From positions 1 to 64,000 of the forward strand of contig DAVZ01000055.1 in assembly GCA_002505765.1 (NCBI GenBank): DNA of 64,000 bases. Reading direction: 5' to 3'. Below are positions 27,872 through 36,669 of this stretch, one piece after another. The position numbers and the translations under genes were made by a program. Below the pieces are notes generated by a model, which did not search any database, was not told the DNA's origin, and saw nothing but the letters and a program-made list of their open reading frames with translations. The DNA is from Methanobacterium sp. UBA176. Lineage in GTDB: Archaea; Methanobacteriota; Methanobacteria; Methanobacteriales; Methanobacteriaceae. Each line of letters opens with the position of its first letter. The first letter of the stretch is position 1.

Positions 27872-28858
27872 TCACATCCTCGCCCTTCTGCTGAACCTGG
27901 CCATTTCGCCAACATCATCATTTTCAAGTTCCAGACTTTTAAAAAAGGATGCTTGAATTACCTGATCATTAAATAATAGTACTGAACCCACATATGAGTC
28001 GCTGGCAAATCTGTAATCCCAGCCATATCCAACAGAGTCATGTTTGCTTTCATTGCATTTTATAATGTCTTTAATCAATTTTTTGGCTTTCTGAACTGTA
28101 TCATATGATTTGGTTTGCTTTTCTTCCCTTTGTACGAGGGCTTCAAGTGCATAGCTCTTAATCAATTTTTTGTGCAGATCCCTGTAGGCTGATTTGCGGG
28201 AAACAACGTCAAATCCCATTATTTCACCATTAATAAATACTATGAGTCCTTTCTGTCCTTCGACTACTTCAAATGCATTGATGTAATCTTTCAGATCATC
28301 GTCTCTGGCTTCATATGCATCTCGCATGGCGCCTGTTTTTGAGTTTACCCCCATTATATCGTGCAACTGGTGAACTTCATCCCAAACAGCGCCCTGATCA
28401 GAACTGTAGGTCCCATTTCTTTCAACTGATATTTTTACTGATGCAGATTTCACATTCCTTACCCTGTGTGATGCGATTGCATCCGAATCAACAAAATGGT
28501 CTGATCTGTAGGACCATCTGCCCTCTTCAACGCAGCTTACAGGGATGATGGTTTCAGATTTTTCTTTTAGAAGTATTGATGTATTAACAATTCTATTCTG
28601 CTTTGCACCTACGAGTTCTTCTCCATCAAGTACAAGTACAGGTATATCTGCCTCGTTAATTACTTTAAGTTCTGGAACATGTCCTGATTCATCCACTTCG
28701 GTGATTTTTAACAGATCAAGTTCCAAGGCTTCTTTTAAGGTGAAATATTCAATTCCATAACCTGAATCTTTTAATACAGGAATTACAATCATTTCCCCCG
28801 ATTCCTGCACCTCTCCCATCTGAAGGCTTTCCAGATAATTTTTTATTGCCGCATCCAT
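27872..28858 (-). CDS. ARPP-1 family protein
   Basis: 328 residues. It matches the ARPP-1 domain family (ADP-ribosylglycohydrolase/rhodanese-phosphatase-superfamily-associated protein). Characteristic segments are 'FTLKEALELDLLKITEVDESGHVPEL', 'IPVLVLDGEELVGAKQNRI' and 'SETIIPVSCVEEGRWSY'. Cytosolic, no metal site is apparent, and function is unknown; bacterial members occur beside phosphatases and ribosylglycohydrolases, none of which is here. The gene begins 79 bases after the receiver-domain gene and ends 43 bases before the lipoprotein start, so co-transcription is likely. Confidence 0.8.
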   Translation of the reverse strand: MDAAIKNYLESLQMGEVQESGEMIVIPVLKDSGYGIEYFTLKEALELDLLKITEVDESGHVPELKVINEADIPVLVLDGEELVGAKQNRIVNTSILLKEKSETIIPVSCVEEGRWSYRSDHFVDSDAIASHRVRNVKSASVKISVERNGTYSSDQGAVWDEVHQLHDIMGVNSKTGAMRDAYEARDDDLKDYINAFEVVEGQKGLIVFINGEIMGFDVVSRKSAYRDLHKKLIKSYALEALVQREEKQTKSYDTVQKAKKLIKDIIKCNESKHDSVGYGWDYRFASDSYVGSVLLFNDQVIQASFFKSLELENDDVGEMARFSRRARM

Positions 28859-28937
28859 TTTATCACTCCCCCATCCAATTTTTGGTTAATTTATTAAATT
28901 TAAGCTGAATCCATATCTCTATTTTTAAAACTAATGT

Positions 28938-29312
28938 TCATTTACTTTCTGATTCATAATTATTTAATGCAATTTCAATGTTATCCATTAATTCATCCAT
29001 ATTGAATGGTTTTAAAATAATATAGGACGGTTCTGTTAATTTAGTCTCTTCAAGAATCTTTTCATCGATATAAGTTGCAAGGTAGATAATAGGAACGTCC
29101 AGAAATTCCATGATTCTTTTAGCTGTTTTTATCCTATCAGCCAAGTTCAAATCTATTATAATCAGATCTGGCTTTATTTCCAGGGCTTTTTCTAATCCTT
29201 TTTTGCTTGAAGTGGAGATGAATGTCTCGTATCCCGATTCTACCAGAGTCTTCTGGATTTCAAGTGCAACGATGCATTCATTTTCGATTAAAAGTATCTT
29301 TGAAGCTTTCAT
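28938..29312 (-). CDS. stand-alone response-regulator receiver domain
   Basis: 124 residues comprising only a REC fold. Phospho-acceptor Asp54 (IIIDLNLA), Thr80 (YLAT) and Lys101 (ILKPF) are in place. The acidic pocket reads E10-N-E12 instead of the usual D/E-D pair, a tolerated variant. No output domain, so it acts by protein contact, like CheY or Spo0F-like shuttles. No histidine kinase is in the window. Such single receivers are abundant in Methanobacterium. AAGGAG upstream. Confidence 0.9.
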   Translation of the reverse strand: MKASKILLIENECIVALEIQKTLVESGYETFISTSSKKGLEKALEIKPDLIIIDLNLADRIKTAKRIMEFLDVPIIYLATYIDEKILEETKLTEPSYIILKPFNMDELMDNIEIALNNYESESK

Positions 29313-29355
29313 TAAACAAAACTCTCCTTAAATACTTAATATTCTTCTAAACCCT

Positions 29356-29895
29356 CTAATTAGTCACTATATATTTTGCACTCATTTGAGGTACTGTTAT
29401 TTGATAACCAGCCACGGATTCATAGGTATAACTGCCTAAAATTTCTCCATATACAGTTATTTCACTATCCTCAACTGCGTTGGTAGTTCCATCATAAAGA
29501 ACGCTGATATTATCATAGCCACCCACATCTAACAGAATTGAAGTAAAATCTCCACTTTCCTGTATTTGGAATATAGTTCCAGTGAATTTGACTCTTTGGC
29601 CAGTATATTTATCTGGATTTTTTTCAAGTTGTTTATAACTTATTTTTTTACATGATGCCTTGTATTGTGCTTCAGTTTCAGCAGGTGCTGGAGCAGGGGT
29701 TGTTTCCTGTGTTACACTTGCTGATGAATCATTTGTGGATGAAGAAGTGGTGGTGTTTGAATCAGGAGCAAGTAAACCTCCTGCAATTACTAAAATGATT
29801 ATCCCTAAGCAGCAAAATCCTGCAATTCCCATTACAGCTTTACTGCCTGTGCTTTGTTTACTCCACCAGCCTGTTTTTCCATCTGTATCGCTCAT
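29356..29895 (-). CDS. membrane-anchored OB-fold (tRNA_anti-like) protein
   Basis: 179 residues, GAGGAGGT upstream. One transmembrane helix at about 19-42 (AVMGIAGFCCLGIIILVIAGG), an extracytoplasmic Ser/Thr/Pro linker, then an OB-type beta-barrel ('KISYKQLEKNPDKYTGQRVKFTGTI ... SEITVYGEILG'). Similar anchored domains are found in many Gram-positive and methanogen proteins of unknown role. It lies 21 bases after the DUF2085 gene in the same run. Confidence 0.7.
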   Translation of the reverse strand: MSDTDGKTGWWSKQSTGSKAVMGIAGFCCLGIIILVIAGGLLAPDSNTTTSSSTNDSSASVTQETTPAPAPAETEAQYKASCKKISYKQLEKNPDKYTGQRVKFTGTIFQIQESGDFTSILLDVGGYDNISVLYDGTTNAVEDSEITVYGEILGSYTYESVAGYQITVPQMSAKYIVTN

Positions 29896-29916
29896 ATTTT
29901 TTACCTCCTCTAATTT

Positions 29917-30255
29917 TTAGGCGATTAAAAACCATTTTATGGCTTTAACGATAATTCCAAGCCCTAAACCTGCAATAAGTCCTGTTGAAAACCTTAAAGT
30001 GTTATTGCTGTCCCTGAAGCCCCTTAACTGTGTTAAACCGTCTATTATTGTGGGTATTGTAATCAAAGCTGCTATCATGATTAATTGGACTGTGTAATGA
30101 ATGTAAACGAAGTATACAAGTGCAAAGTAGGTAAATGCGCCTGTGTATATTCCTGTGCATCTTGCACAAACTGGAAAATATGTATCTTTGATTTTAAATG
30201 TTCTTTCAGGTATTCGGTGGCATATTAGTGCCTTTGACAGGTTTTTATCTGGAAT
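29917..30255 (-). CDS. DUF2085 membrane protein with CHRIP and CARCTG motifs
   Basis: 112 residues. The DUF2085 signatures 'LICHRIPERTF' and 'FPVCARCTGIYTG' are followed by hydrophobic segments ('FTYFALVYFVYIHY', 'LIMIAALITIPTIIDGLTQ', 'FSTGLIAGLGLGIIVKAI'). There is no ATG, GTG or TTG before the conserved region. The frame is closed upstream by a stop, and an ATT at 30255 sits 8 bases after AAAGGAG, so an ATT start is the most likely explanation. The His/Cys quartet suggests zinc or heme binding. First gene of the minus-strand run. Confidence 0.75.
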   Translation of the reverse strand: MPDKNLSKALICHRIPERTFKIKDTYFPVCARCTGIYTGAFTYFALVYFVYIHYTVQLIMIAALITIPTIIDGLTQLRGFRDSNNTLRFSTGLIAGLGLGIIVKAIKWFLIA

Positions 30256-30553
30256 TTTATCAACTCCTTTGAGTTAATCCAACATTATATTTGCATTCAA
30301 AGTATTTAAATGTATATGTTTTTTATATACACCATAGTTTTATATTATAGTATAAACCTAAAATATACATTATTATAAATAATTTATTTAATTTAAATGT
30401 TTAATCAATAAAATAATGCCGTGATAAACATTTAAACCGAATTTAGCACAGAATATAAGGAAAACTATATAAAGGTGAAGGTATATGTTTAAATCAGATA
30501 AAATCAATGAAGCGTTGATTACTTTTGCAATTTTCAAAGTGGAAGGAGATAGA

Positions 30554-31204
30554 ATGGATCATACCCTAATATCAACAATCTATTCCATAGAACCGGTCAT
30601 GTTCTGCATAACCTACTTCAACCCCAAGAAAGTAGTGCTTCTAATGGACGAAGACACACCAAAAGAACAGATAGAAATCGAGCGAATGCTTAGAGAAACA
30701 ATAGGAACAGTCCTCGAGATACAAACCGTAAAAACAAGCCTTTACGATGTATACAGCGTTGCAAAAGACACTGTAGACACCATCGAAGAAGAAAAGGAAC
30801 ATAACAGAAAAGTAGTGGTTAATATAAGTGGTGGAAGAAAACCACAGGCTCTGGGTGCCCTATTCGGTTGTTACGCGCGTAGCGACATGGTGGAGCAGAT
30901 TGTGTACGTGACAGAGGAAGATAAAAGGATTATTGAACTTCCCATACTTAATTTTGGAATATCACAGACAAAGAGAACCATATTGGAAGAACTGGAGCGA
31001 AGTCAAGTCCCAGTAAGTGACATGGATATGTCACCTGAAGAACTACCAGAAGAAAATGTTCATATCTCAGTTAAAAAACTCTCCGACAAGATAGGGATAA
31101 GCAGGGGAATGACCTACAACCACATCCGCGAACTGAGGGAAATGGGCTTTATAGACCTTGAAAAACTGGAGATAACAACTGCAGGCAGACTGGCCATTAT
31201 TTAA
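30554..31204 (+). CDS. CARF-winged-helix regulator, Csa3-like, without a CRISPR locus
   Basis: 216 residues from the ATG at 30554, which has GGAAGGAGAT upstream; an in-frame ATG at 30485 is also possible. The N-terminal CARF Rossmann domain has 'TLISTIYSIEPVMFCITYF' and the nucleotide-pocket motif 'VVVNISGGRKPQALGALFG'. The C-terminal winged helix reads 'SVKKLSDKIGISRGMTYNHIRELREMGF'. This is the layout of Csa3, a CARF transcription factor that senses cyclic oligoadenylate and regulates type I-A CRISPR adaptation and defence. No cas genes or repeats are present here, so the target is unknown. A fragment of a second copy lies at 40801-40860, just before the helicase-nuclease operon. Confidence 0.85.
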   Translation: MDHTLISTIYSIEPVMFCITYFNPKKVVLLMDEDTPKEQIEIERMLRETIGTVLEIQTVKTSLYDVYSVAKDTVDTIEEEKEHNRKVVVNISGGRKPQALGALFGCYARSDMVEQIVYVTEEDKRIIELPILNFGISQTKRTILEELERSQVPVSDMDMSPEELPEENVHISVKKLSDKIGISRGMTYNHIRELREMGFIDLEKLEITTAGRLAII

Positions 31205-31220
31205 ATAATCCGGTGATGAT

Positions 31221-31449
31221 ATGTTAGAGGATAAATATCTTAAAGCAGCTTATGAGATTCTAAAAATCCATAGAATCAGGGATGGTAACCGTTATTTTTA
31301 GAAACAGATTCGGAGAAATAACAGGAGAAGATGATGACGATATTCTCCCTGATATTGAAGAAGAATCAATCAATGAGGGCTGGATTCACCAGGACCGGAA
31401 AAGCAGGTTTTTAACACTTGCTGACAAGCTTCTGGCTCGTTATGGATGA
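31221..31449 (+). pseudogene. small acidic protein, frameshifted, downstream of the CARF gene
   Basis: It begins MLEDKYLKAAYEILKIHRIR, then breaks. One base off it continues MVTVIFRNRFGEITGEDDDD and ends SRFLTLADKLLARYG. Correcting one G in GGG at about 31280 joins the halves. It starts 17 bases after the CARF regulator and probably shares its mRNA. Family not recognised; the product looks like a small DNA-binding or partner protein. Confidence 0.5.
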
Positions 31450-31547
31450 TTTAGTACTTCAAGATCAATTACCATGATAATCATTTATAAAATCAATATA
31501 ATTTCCAGATAAACTCAAAAATAATATTTATTTATTATGCAATCATG

Positions 31548-31690
31548 CTACCCTATGCCTTCTTTTAGGGCTTCGTTTACTATTCCAATTTGATTTTCTT
31601 TTTTTGAAATTCTTCAAAGTACAGGGTAAAACGTCTACATCCTGATCGAGTTTCCAGAGCAAAAGAACCCGCACAATTCTTTTAAGAAAA
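31548..31690 (-). pseudogene. remnant of a nucleotidyltransferase (MNT) C-terminus
   Basis: Across shifting minus-strand frames one reads LDQDVDVLPCTL, EEFQKKK and GIVNEALKEGIG. This resembles the common end of MNT antitoxins (V-D-V-L-P ... I-V-N-E-A-L-x-E-G). Multiple frameshifts. It suggests a lost HEPN/MNT module between the CARF and pfl genes. Confidence 0.35.
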
Positions 31691-31788
31691 TGCACACCCT
31701 CAAAATTTTTTTACTTACAATAATAAAATCATAGTCGCTTTTTTTTTAGGTACTCATTCCTGACCCTGCTGCCAAATAGAAATTCTAA

Positions 31789-32589
31789 CTACAAATAGCT
31801 TTCTAATACTTCCACATCCCCCACATCTACAGGCAGATCAAATGCCTGAAAAACCTTTTTCACCCGTAACATCTCTTCTGCTGTAGGTGGCTTAACATCT
31901 GGTAATGCATAAGATTTACCGAGTGCTTCCCATTTTTTCAACCCCAAACGGTGGTATGGTAGTAGTTCCACCAGTTCCAGATGATTGAAATCTGAAAGAA
32001 ACGTAGCTAACTGCCGTATATCTTTTTCATCATCTGTAATGCCCGGGATCACTACATAACGTAGCCAGAAAGGTTTTTTAATGGAATCTAAAAAAGAAAT
32101 ATTCTTTAAGATAATCGTGTTATCCTTACCTGTCAGTTCCAAGTGTTTCTGATTATCGATATGTTTAAGCCCAACGAGAAATAGGTCCACCCATTTGCTC
32201 ACTGTGTCTATCTCCCTGGGTGATGCGTAGAGGTTAGTGTCAACCACTGTATGAATCTTCAGTTTTTTGCATTCTTTTAGTAGGTTTAACATAAACTCGA
32301 ACTGGAAAAAAGGTTCGCCTCCAGATAGCGTGATTCCGCCTCCAGAGCGTGAGCATGTAAAAAATGGCCTGGCTCGTTCAACTCTCTTTATCACTTCTGC
32401 AACCGAGTACTCATTATAGGTACCAGGTAGAGACTCTACCATATCCACATTATGACAGAATATACAACGCATTGGACAGCCAGAGAAGAAGATGACGTAC
32501 CGAATCCCTGGCCCGTCCAGAGCACTGAAACTCTCGAAAGAGTGTATCCTGCCTTTTATGCTTTTAGAAGCATGTTCAGATGCTTTCAT
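31789..32589 (-). CDS. pflA: pyruvate formate-lyase activating enzyme (radical SAM)
   Basis: About 266 residues. The radical-SAM cluster motif C-P-M-R-C-I-F-C (CxxxCxxC; Cys43/47/50 counted from the upstream TTG at 32604) follows 'FSALDGPGIRYVIFFSG', the glycyl-radical-activase hallmark. 'SGGITLSGGEPFFQ' binds SAM. No extra ferredoxin insert, so it is the short PflA form. It generates the glycyl radical of the partner PflD. I prefer ATG 32589 with AAGGA upstream; it then overlaps the pflD stop by 14 bases, implying translational coupling. Confidence 0.92.
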   Translation of the reverse strand: MKASEHASKSIKGRIHSFESFSALDGPGIRYVIFFSGCPMRCIFCHNVDMVESLPGTYNEYSVAEVIKRVERARPFFTCSRSGGGITLSGGEPFFQFEFMLNLLKECKKLKIHTVVDTNLYASPREIDTVSKWVDLFLVGLKHIDNQKHLELTGKDNTIILKNISFLDSIKKPFWLRYVVIPGITDDEKDIRQLATFLSDFNHLELVELLPYHRLGLKKWEALGKSYALPDVKPPTAEEMLRVKKVFQAFDLPVDVGDVEVLESYL

Positions 32590-34804
32590 GGAATGTCCTT
32601 GCAATTATCTCACGCTGTTGTTCTTTAGTGAGTCTGGCAAAGTTCACCGCGTACCCTGATACACGAATGGTCAACTGCGGATATTTCTCCGGATGTGCCA
32701 TAGCATCCTCTAAAATACCTTTTTGGAGCACATTCACATTGATGTGATGTGCCTCGTGGTAGAAATACCCATCCAGAAGCCCTACAAGTATGTCTATTTT
32801 ATCCTTATGCTCCTTACCTAACGTGGTAGGAATTATCGTGAATGTATTGGAGATCCCATCCATACAATATTCATATGGCAGTTTTGCCACGGAATTCAAG
32901 GAAGCAATGATTCCATGGGAATCACGGCCGTGCATTGGATTAGCACCTGGTGCAAATGGTTCGCCCGCTTTTCTACCGTCCGGAGTGCTTCCCGTGTGCT
33001 TACCATAGACAATATTGCTGGTAATGGTAAGGATCGAGAGTGTGTGCCTCGCATCCCTGTAAGCAGGGTGCTTTCTGAGATTATCAATAAATTCTTTTAC
33101 TAATTCAACAGCGATCCCATCGACACGGTCATCATCGTTTCCATATTTAGGGAAGTCACCCTCCACTTCATACTCAACAACCAGTCCACTTTCATCGGTC
33201 TTAGGTGTTACCCTGGCGTAACGAACTGCCGAGAGAGAATCAGCAACTATGGACAAACCCGCCAGCCCAAATGCCATATCCCGTATCAGCTCACTATCGT
33301 GCAGTGCCATCTGCAACCGTTCGTAGTTGTATTTATCGTGCATATAGTGGATGATATTCATCGTATTGACATAGCATTCGGCCAGCCACTCTATATAGAA
33401 CGATAACCGTTCTCTTACCTCGTCATACTCCAGAACTGGTCCTTTCAACGGTTCCTTCTTAGGACCCAGTTGTTCACCACTCATCTCGTCCCTTCCACCA
33501 TTGATACTAAGCAGTAATAATTTTGCGAAGTTGCATCTAGCGCCAAAAAACTGCATCTCCTTTCCGGTCTTCATCGCTGAGACACAACAGGATATACAGT
33601 AATCATCCCCAAAGAGTGGTTTCATAAGTCCGTCGCTCTCGTACTGGATCGAACTGGTCCTGATAGATAGATCAGCAGCATACCGTTTGAAATTTTCAGG
33701 CAGATCAGGTGACCACAGGATGGTTAAGTTGGGTTCAGGCGCAGGTCCAAGATTTTCAAGCGTGTGCAATAACCGGTAACTTGTCCGTGTAACCATATGT
33801 CTTCCATCATCTGATATGCCTGCTAAGACAGTGGTTGCCCATACCGGATCACCGGCAAAGAGCTGGTTATATTCCTCGGTTCGCAGATGCCTGATCATTC
33901 GTAGCTTGATGACAAAATCATCTATCAGAGCCTGAGCACCTTCTTCATCAAGCAGACCTGCTGCTATGTCCCTTTCCAGAAAGATATCGAAGAAAGCATC
34001 TACTCCGGGTAGGGACATCGCAGCCCCGTCCTGTTCTTTTATCGAGCCCAGATAGCCGAAGTAAGTCCACTGAATAGCTTCCTGCGCGTTCTGTGCCGGT
34101 TTTGAGATATCGTACCCATAACCATCCGCCATGACTTTTAGATCTTTTAATGCAAGTATCTGGTCAGCAATCTCCTCGCGGAGACGAATGTTCTCCTCGA
34201 TCATCGTAAAGGGCATCTTGCTCAAGAATTCCTTCTTGTCTTCTATAAGCCTGTCAACTCCATATAATGCAACACGCCGGTAATCGCCAATGATCCTACC
34301 TCTGCCATAGGCGTCAGGAAGCCCTGTGATCAGACCATGGCTTCTTAATTTCCTTATCAATGGTGTGTATACCTGGAATACTGCATCATTGTGGGTCTTT
34401 CGGTATGTAGTAAAGACTTTCTTTACCTCTGGGTTCAACTTATACCCGTACATCCGAGTTGCCTGCTCTACCATGCGAATCCCACCCTGTGGCTTGATAC
34501 TCCTTTTTAAAGGTGCATCGGTCTGTAGCCCAACGATCTTCTCATGTTCCTTGTCTATATAACCAGGACCAAAAGAGGTTATCGATGATGGAATATCCAC
34601 GTCTATATCTAATACTCCACCTTTTTGCATCTCCTCATTGATCAGGTTCTTTGCTCTGTTCCATACCTTATCCGTATCTTTTGCAGGACCGCTGGTAAGG
34701 AAACTCGCATCGCCATCGTAGGGCATATAGTTTCTTATGACAAAGTCCCTGACATCAATCTCTTTCTCCCAATTCCCATCAACAAACCTCTTGGTGTGTG
34801 CCAT
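32576..34804 (-). CDS. pflD: pyruvate formate-lyase (formate C-acetyltransferase)
   Basis: 742 residues, full length for a glycyl radical enzyme. Adjacent active-site Cys409-Cys410 (CISCCVSAM; numbered from GTG 34813) identify a genuine formate C-acetyltransferase and not a dehydratase or decarboxylase relative. The radical Gly lies in RVSGYAVNFARL, near residue 720. It converts pyruvate and CoA to acetyl-CoA and formate anaerobically. In methanogens formate can feed purine synthesis or act as electron donor. The gene and pflA are visibly richer in G+C than their surroundings, which suggests transfer. ATG 34804 preferred to GTG 34813. Confidence 0.93.
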   Translation of the reverse strand: MAHTKRFVDGNWEKEIDVRDFVIRNYMPYDGDASFLTSGPAKDTDKVWNRAKNLINEEMQKGGVLDIDVDIPSSITSFGPGYIDKEHEKIVGLQTDAPLKRSIKPQGGIRMVEQATRMYGYKLNPEVKKVFTTYRKTHNDAVFQVYTPLIRKLRSHGLITGLPDAYGRGRIIGDYRRVALYGVDRLIEDKKEFLSKMPFTMIEENIRLREEIADQILALKDLKVMADGYGYDISKPAQNAQEAIQWTYFGYLGSIKEQDGAAMSLPGVDAFFDIFLERDIAAGLLDEEGAQALIDDFVIKLRMIRHLRTEEYNQLFAGDPVWATTVLAGISDDGRHMVTRTSYRLLHTLENLGPAPEPNLTILWSPDLPENFKRYAADLSIRTSSIQYESDGLMKPLFGDDYCISCCVSAMKTGKEMQFFGARCNFAKLLLLSINGGRDEMSGEQLGPKKEPLKGPVLEYDEVRERLSFYIEWLAECYVNTMNIIHYMHDKYNYERLQMALHDSELIRDMAFGLAGLSIVADSLSAVRYARVTPKTDESGLVVEYEVEGDFPKYGNDDDRVDGIAVELVKEFIDNLRKHPAYRDARHTLSILTITSNIVYGKHTGSTPDGRKAGEPFAPGANPMHGRDSHGIIASLNSVAKLPYEYCMDGISNTFTIIPTTLGKEHKDKIDILVGLLDGYFYHEAHHINVNVLQKGILEDAMAHPEKYPQLTIRVSGYAVNFARLTKEQQREIIARTFHESI

Positions 34805-34919
34805 CTTTTCCACTTCTCACTTATACACTTTAATCTGTGTTATATACATACACTGTCATACACATCTTATTACTTGAGATGAAGATATATAAAATTTTCG
34901 ATATTTAGGGGTTGTAACT

Positions 34920-35062
34920 GGGTGTTGATAAACGAAGATTTTTGAGGGTGAAAAGGAGCTGTGGATAAAGCCATTATTCGTTGAAAAGGAACCTTCATTT
35001 GCCAAATTCGTAGATTTTGAAATGGCATCATTACAAAGGTGAATTCAACGATTTCAGAATAA
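34920..35062 (+). pseudogene. decayed acylphosphatase copy
   Basis: The DNA aligns by eye with the 3' half of the intact acylphosphatase gene at 53110-53391. Shared words include AGGG, CCTTC.TT.GC.AA and GGTGAATTCAACGATTTCAGAATA against GGAGAATTCAATGATTTCCGCATA, but stops and frame changes interrupt it. This is a remnant of a paralogue, with the catalytic N-terminal part lost. Confidence 0.55.
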
Positions 35063-35113
35063 TTAGTTTTCAAAATTTAATAAAAAAAAATAATATGGTG
35101 CAAAATGATAAAC

Positions 35114-35668
35114 TTATTGCATTAAAGCAAAAACAAAGTTCGTGCAATCTTTTTTATTTGCTTCGCCGATGCGGAGTGTTTTTGTAACAGCCTTTCTATT
35201 TAGATCGGATGCGACCTGTTTTTCAAGTGACGCTATGTCTTCACTATGAAATTCAGCTGAACCAGTTGTTGCAAATACCCCTATTTTCACATCTTCTGAC
35301 ACTTTTAGGGTTTTCAAGTATGTATCTACAGATTTACTTATTTTTCCCCAGTACATTGGCCCTCCGGCGATGATTATAGCATAATCTGATGTGTTAGCTG
35401 CATTTTTGCTCTTAACGCCTGCCAGATCAACTTTATAGTCCCTGGATTTTAAATCTTCAGCAATAACATTTGCTGCTTTCTTTGCTGCTCCTGAAAGGCC
35501 GGGGCTATATGATATCAGTGCATTTCCCTGCGCTGTTCCGGCTGGACTTAAAGTTCTACTGCCTCTTGCTATATAACTCACCAAATCCAGAACTATAAAA
35601 GCCATTGCAACAATTACAACTACAATAATTAATCCAATTACCAATCCGATTATAGTTAATAGATCCAT
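35114..35668 (-). CDS. membrane-anchored flavodoxin-like protein
   Basis: 184 residues. One N-terminal transmembrane helix (about residues 5-30, IGLVIGLIIVVVIVAMAFIV) is followed by a flavodoxin fold. The phosphate-binding loop is altered to 'SYSPGLSGAAKKAANVIAEDL', with 'DYAIIIAGGPMYWGKIS' and 'VKIGVFATTGSAEF' as FMN-pocket loops. It resembles the flavodoxin_3/5-type domain and probably binds FMN in electron transfer at the membrane. The promoter lies in the 35.69-35.9 kb spacer. Confidence 0.75.
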   Translation of the reverse strand: MDLLTIIGLVIGLIIVVVIVAMAFIVLDLVSYIARGSRTLSPAGTAQGNALISYSPGLSGAAKKAANVIAEDLKSRDYKVDLAGVKSKNAANTSDYAIIIAGGPMYWGKISKSVDTYLKTLKVSEDVKIGVFATTGSAEFHSEDIASLEKQVASDLNRKAVTKTLRIGEANKKDCTNFVFALMQ

Positions 35669-35948
35669 TTATATTACTCCTATTTTTCCCTATATGTTCA
35701 TTGGAAAGATTCTGGTACTCTTCTCGGAATGAACTTGAAGTATTACCATAGTTGAGAAGGAAATAGTTCATATATGCATTTCCATAAAAGGATATGAATT
35801 CCAGGGCCCAACATCAAAATTTTTTCCTGATTTTAGAAGGAACCACAGTCTGAAAACCCTTTAAGATTTTAGTCTTAGATGTATAATAACACATTTAAAG
35901 TATATATAATTTTCATAGTGATCTGAAAATTTTTGAAAACAAATTTCA
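35669..35948. other. spacer preceding the defence island
   Basis: AT-rich, no supported gene. It marks the left edge of the region dominated by toxin-antitoxin and restriction-type genes. Confidence 0.35.
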
Positions 35949-36118
35949 AGGCACTGAAAGAACATTTATAGTACTTTCAGACTTATTACAGAAAGTTCTA
36001 AAGTCGCAGGAATGCATGTTCTTTTTTCTGGATTAGGATTCCATGAAGACTTTATTCCTTTCCATGGGCCTCGCAGATGATGCTGTTTTTCAATTTTAGC
36101 TTTGAAATTGTCAAATCT
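35949..36118 (-). pseudogene. nuclease 3'-end remnant, copy A
   Basis: Minus-strand reading gives GIKSSWNPNPEKRTC and then diverges in frame. It is closely similar at DNA level to copy B (37300-37475) and to the Cys-rich end of the truncated PD-(D/E)XK nuclease at 40096. Copies A and B are in the same orientation and flank the first HEPN/MNT pair as direct repeats. Confidence 0.65.
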
Positions 36119-36243
36119 ATTAAAAAAATGAACATTTCTGATAGATCATGTGCTATTTTGTTTTGTGATGCTTAAGTAATTATTACAAATTTTCCGTTAT
36201 ATACTTACAGAATACATGAATATTCTTATATTCTATACCTATG

Positions 36244-36287
36244 TAACAGAAAGTTTTTACAGTTATATGTTAACAGAAAAGTTAATA
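36244..36287 (+). promoter_or_regulatory. paired direct repeats upstream of HEPN/MNT
   Basis: TAACAGAAAGTTTTTA (36244-36259) and TAACAGAAAAGTTAATA (36271-36287) lie 38 bases before the first gene of the module, around a TATA-like sequence. A similar pair precedes the homologous module at 50042. Likely operator for autoregulation. Confidence 0.45.
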
Positions 36288-36324
36288 TAGTAGTAATTCT
36301 GTACATATATAACTGGAGTGCAGT

Positions 36325-36669
36325 ATGAATGCAGAATCTCATCTAAAAAGAGCTAAAGAAATCAAAAAGAGTATTGATATACTCAAAACAGAAGGAGGAG
36401 ATGTAAGTTCAATAGTAGAATTAGTTTATGGATGTTCAATGCATTATATCTCTTATGGATGTGAAAAAAGATTTGGTACACATAAAGATACGCATACAGG
36501 ACTTCAAAGATTTTTAAGGGAAAGAAATGAAGAAGAAATTGCAATTGCATTTGGAGAGCTGGATACAATTAGACATGGCCGCTGGTATGGTGGCAAAGGT
36601 AATGGAGAAACAATATCAAAAGTCCTTGAGATATTAGATGATATTAAACGGTGGGCTCATGAACATTGA
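36325..36669 (+). CDS. HEPN-like toxin of an HEPN/MNT pair
   Basis: 114 residues, mostly helical, with 'LVYGCSMHYISYGCEKRFGTHKDTHTGLQRFLRER' and 'GELDTIRHGRWYGGKG', the latter an R-x-H/GR-W-Y-G segment seen in HEPN-type partners of nucleotidyltransferases. In such pairs the HEPN protein is an RNase toxin and the MNT inactivates it by AMPylation. Its stop overlaps the MNT start (ATG 36659). GGAG before the ATG. Identification rests on context and fold pattern more than on a strict RxxxxxH motif. Confidence 0.65.
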   Translation: MNAESHLKRAKEIKKSIDILKTEGGDVSSIVELVYGCSMHYISYGCEKRFGTHKDTHTGLQRFLRERNEEEIAIAFGELDTIRHGRWYGGKGNGETISKVLEILDDIKRWAHEH

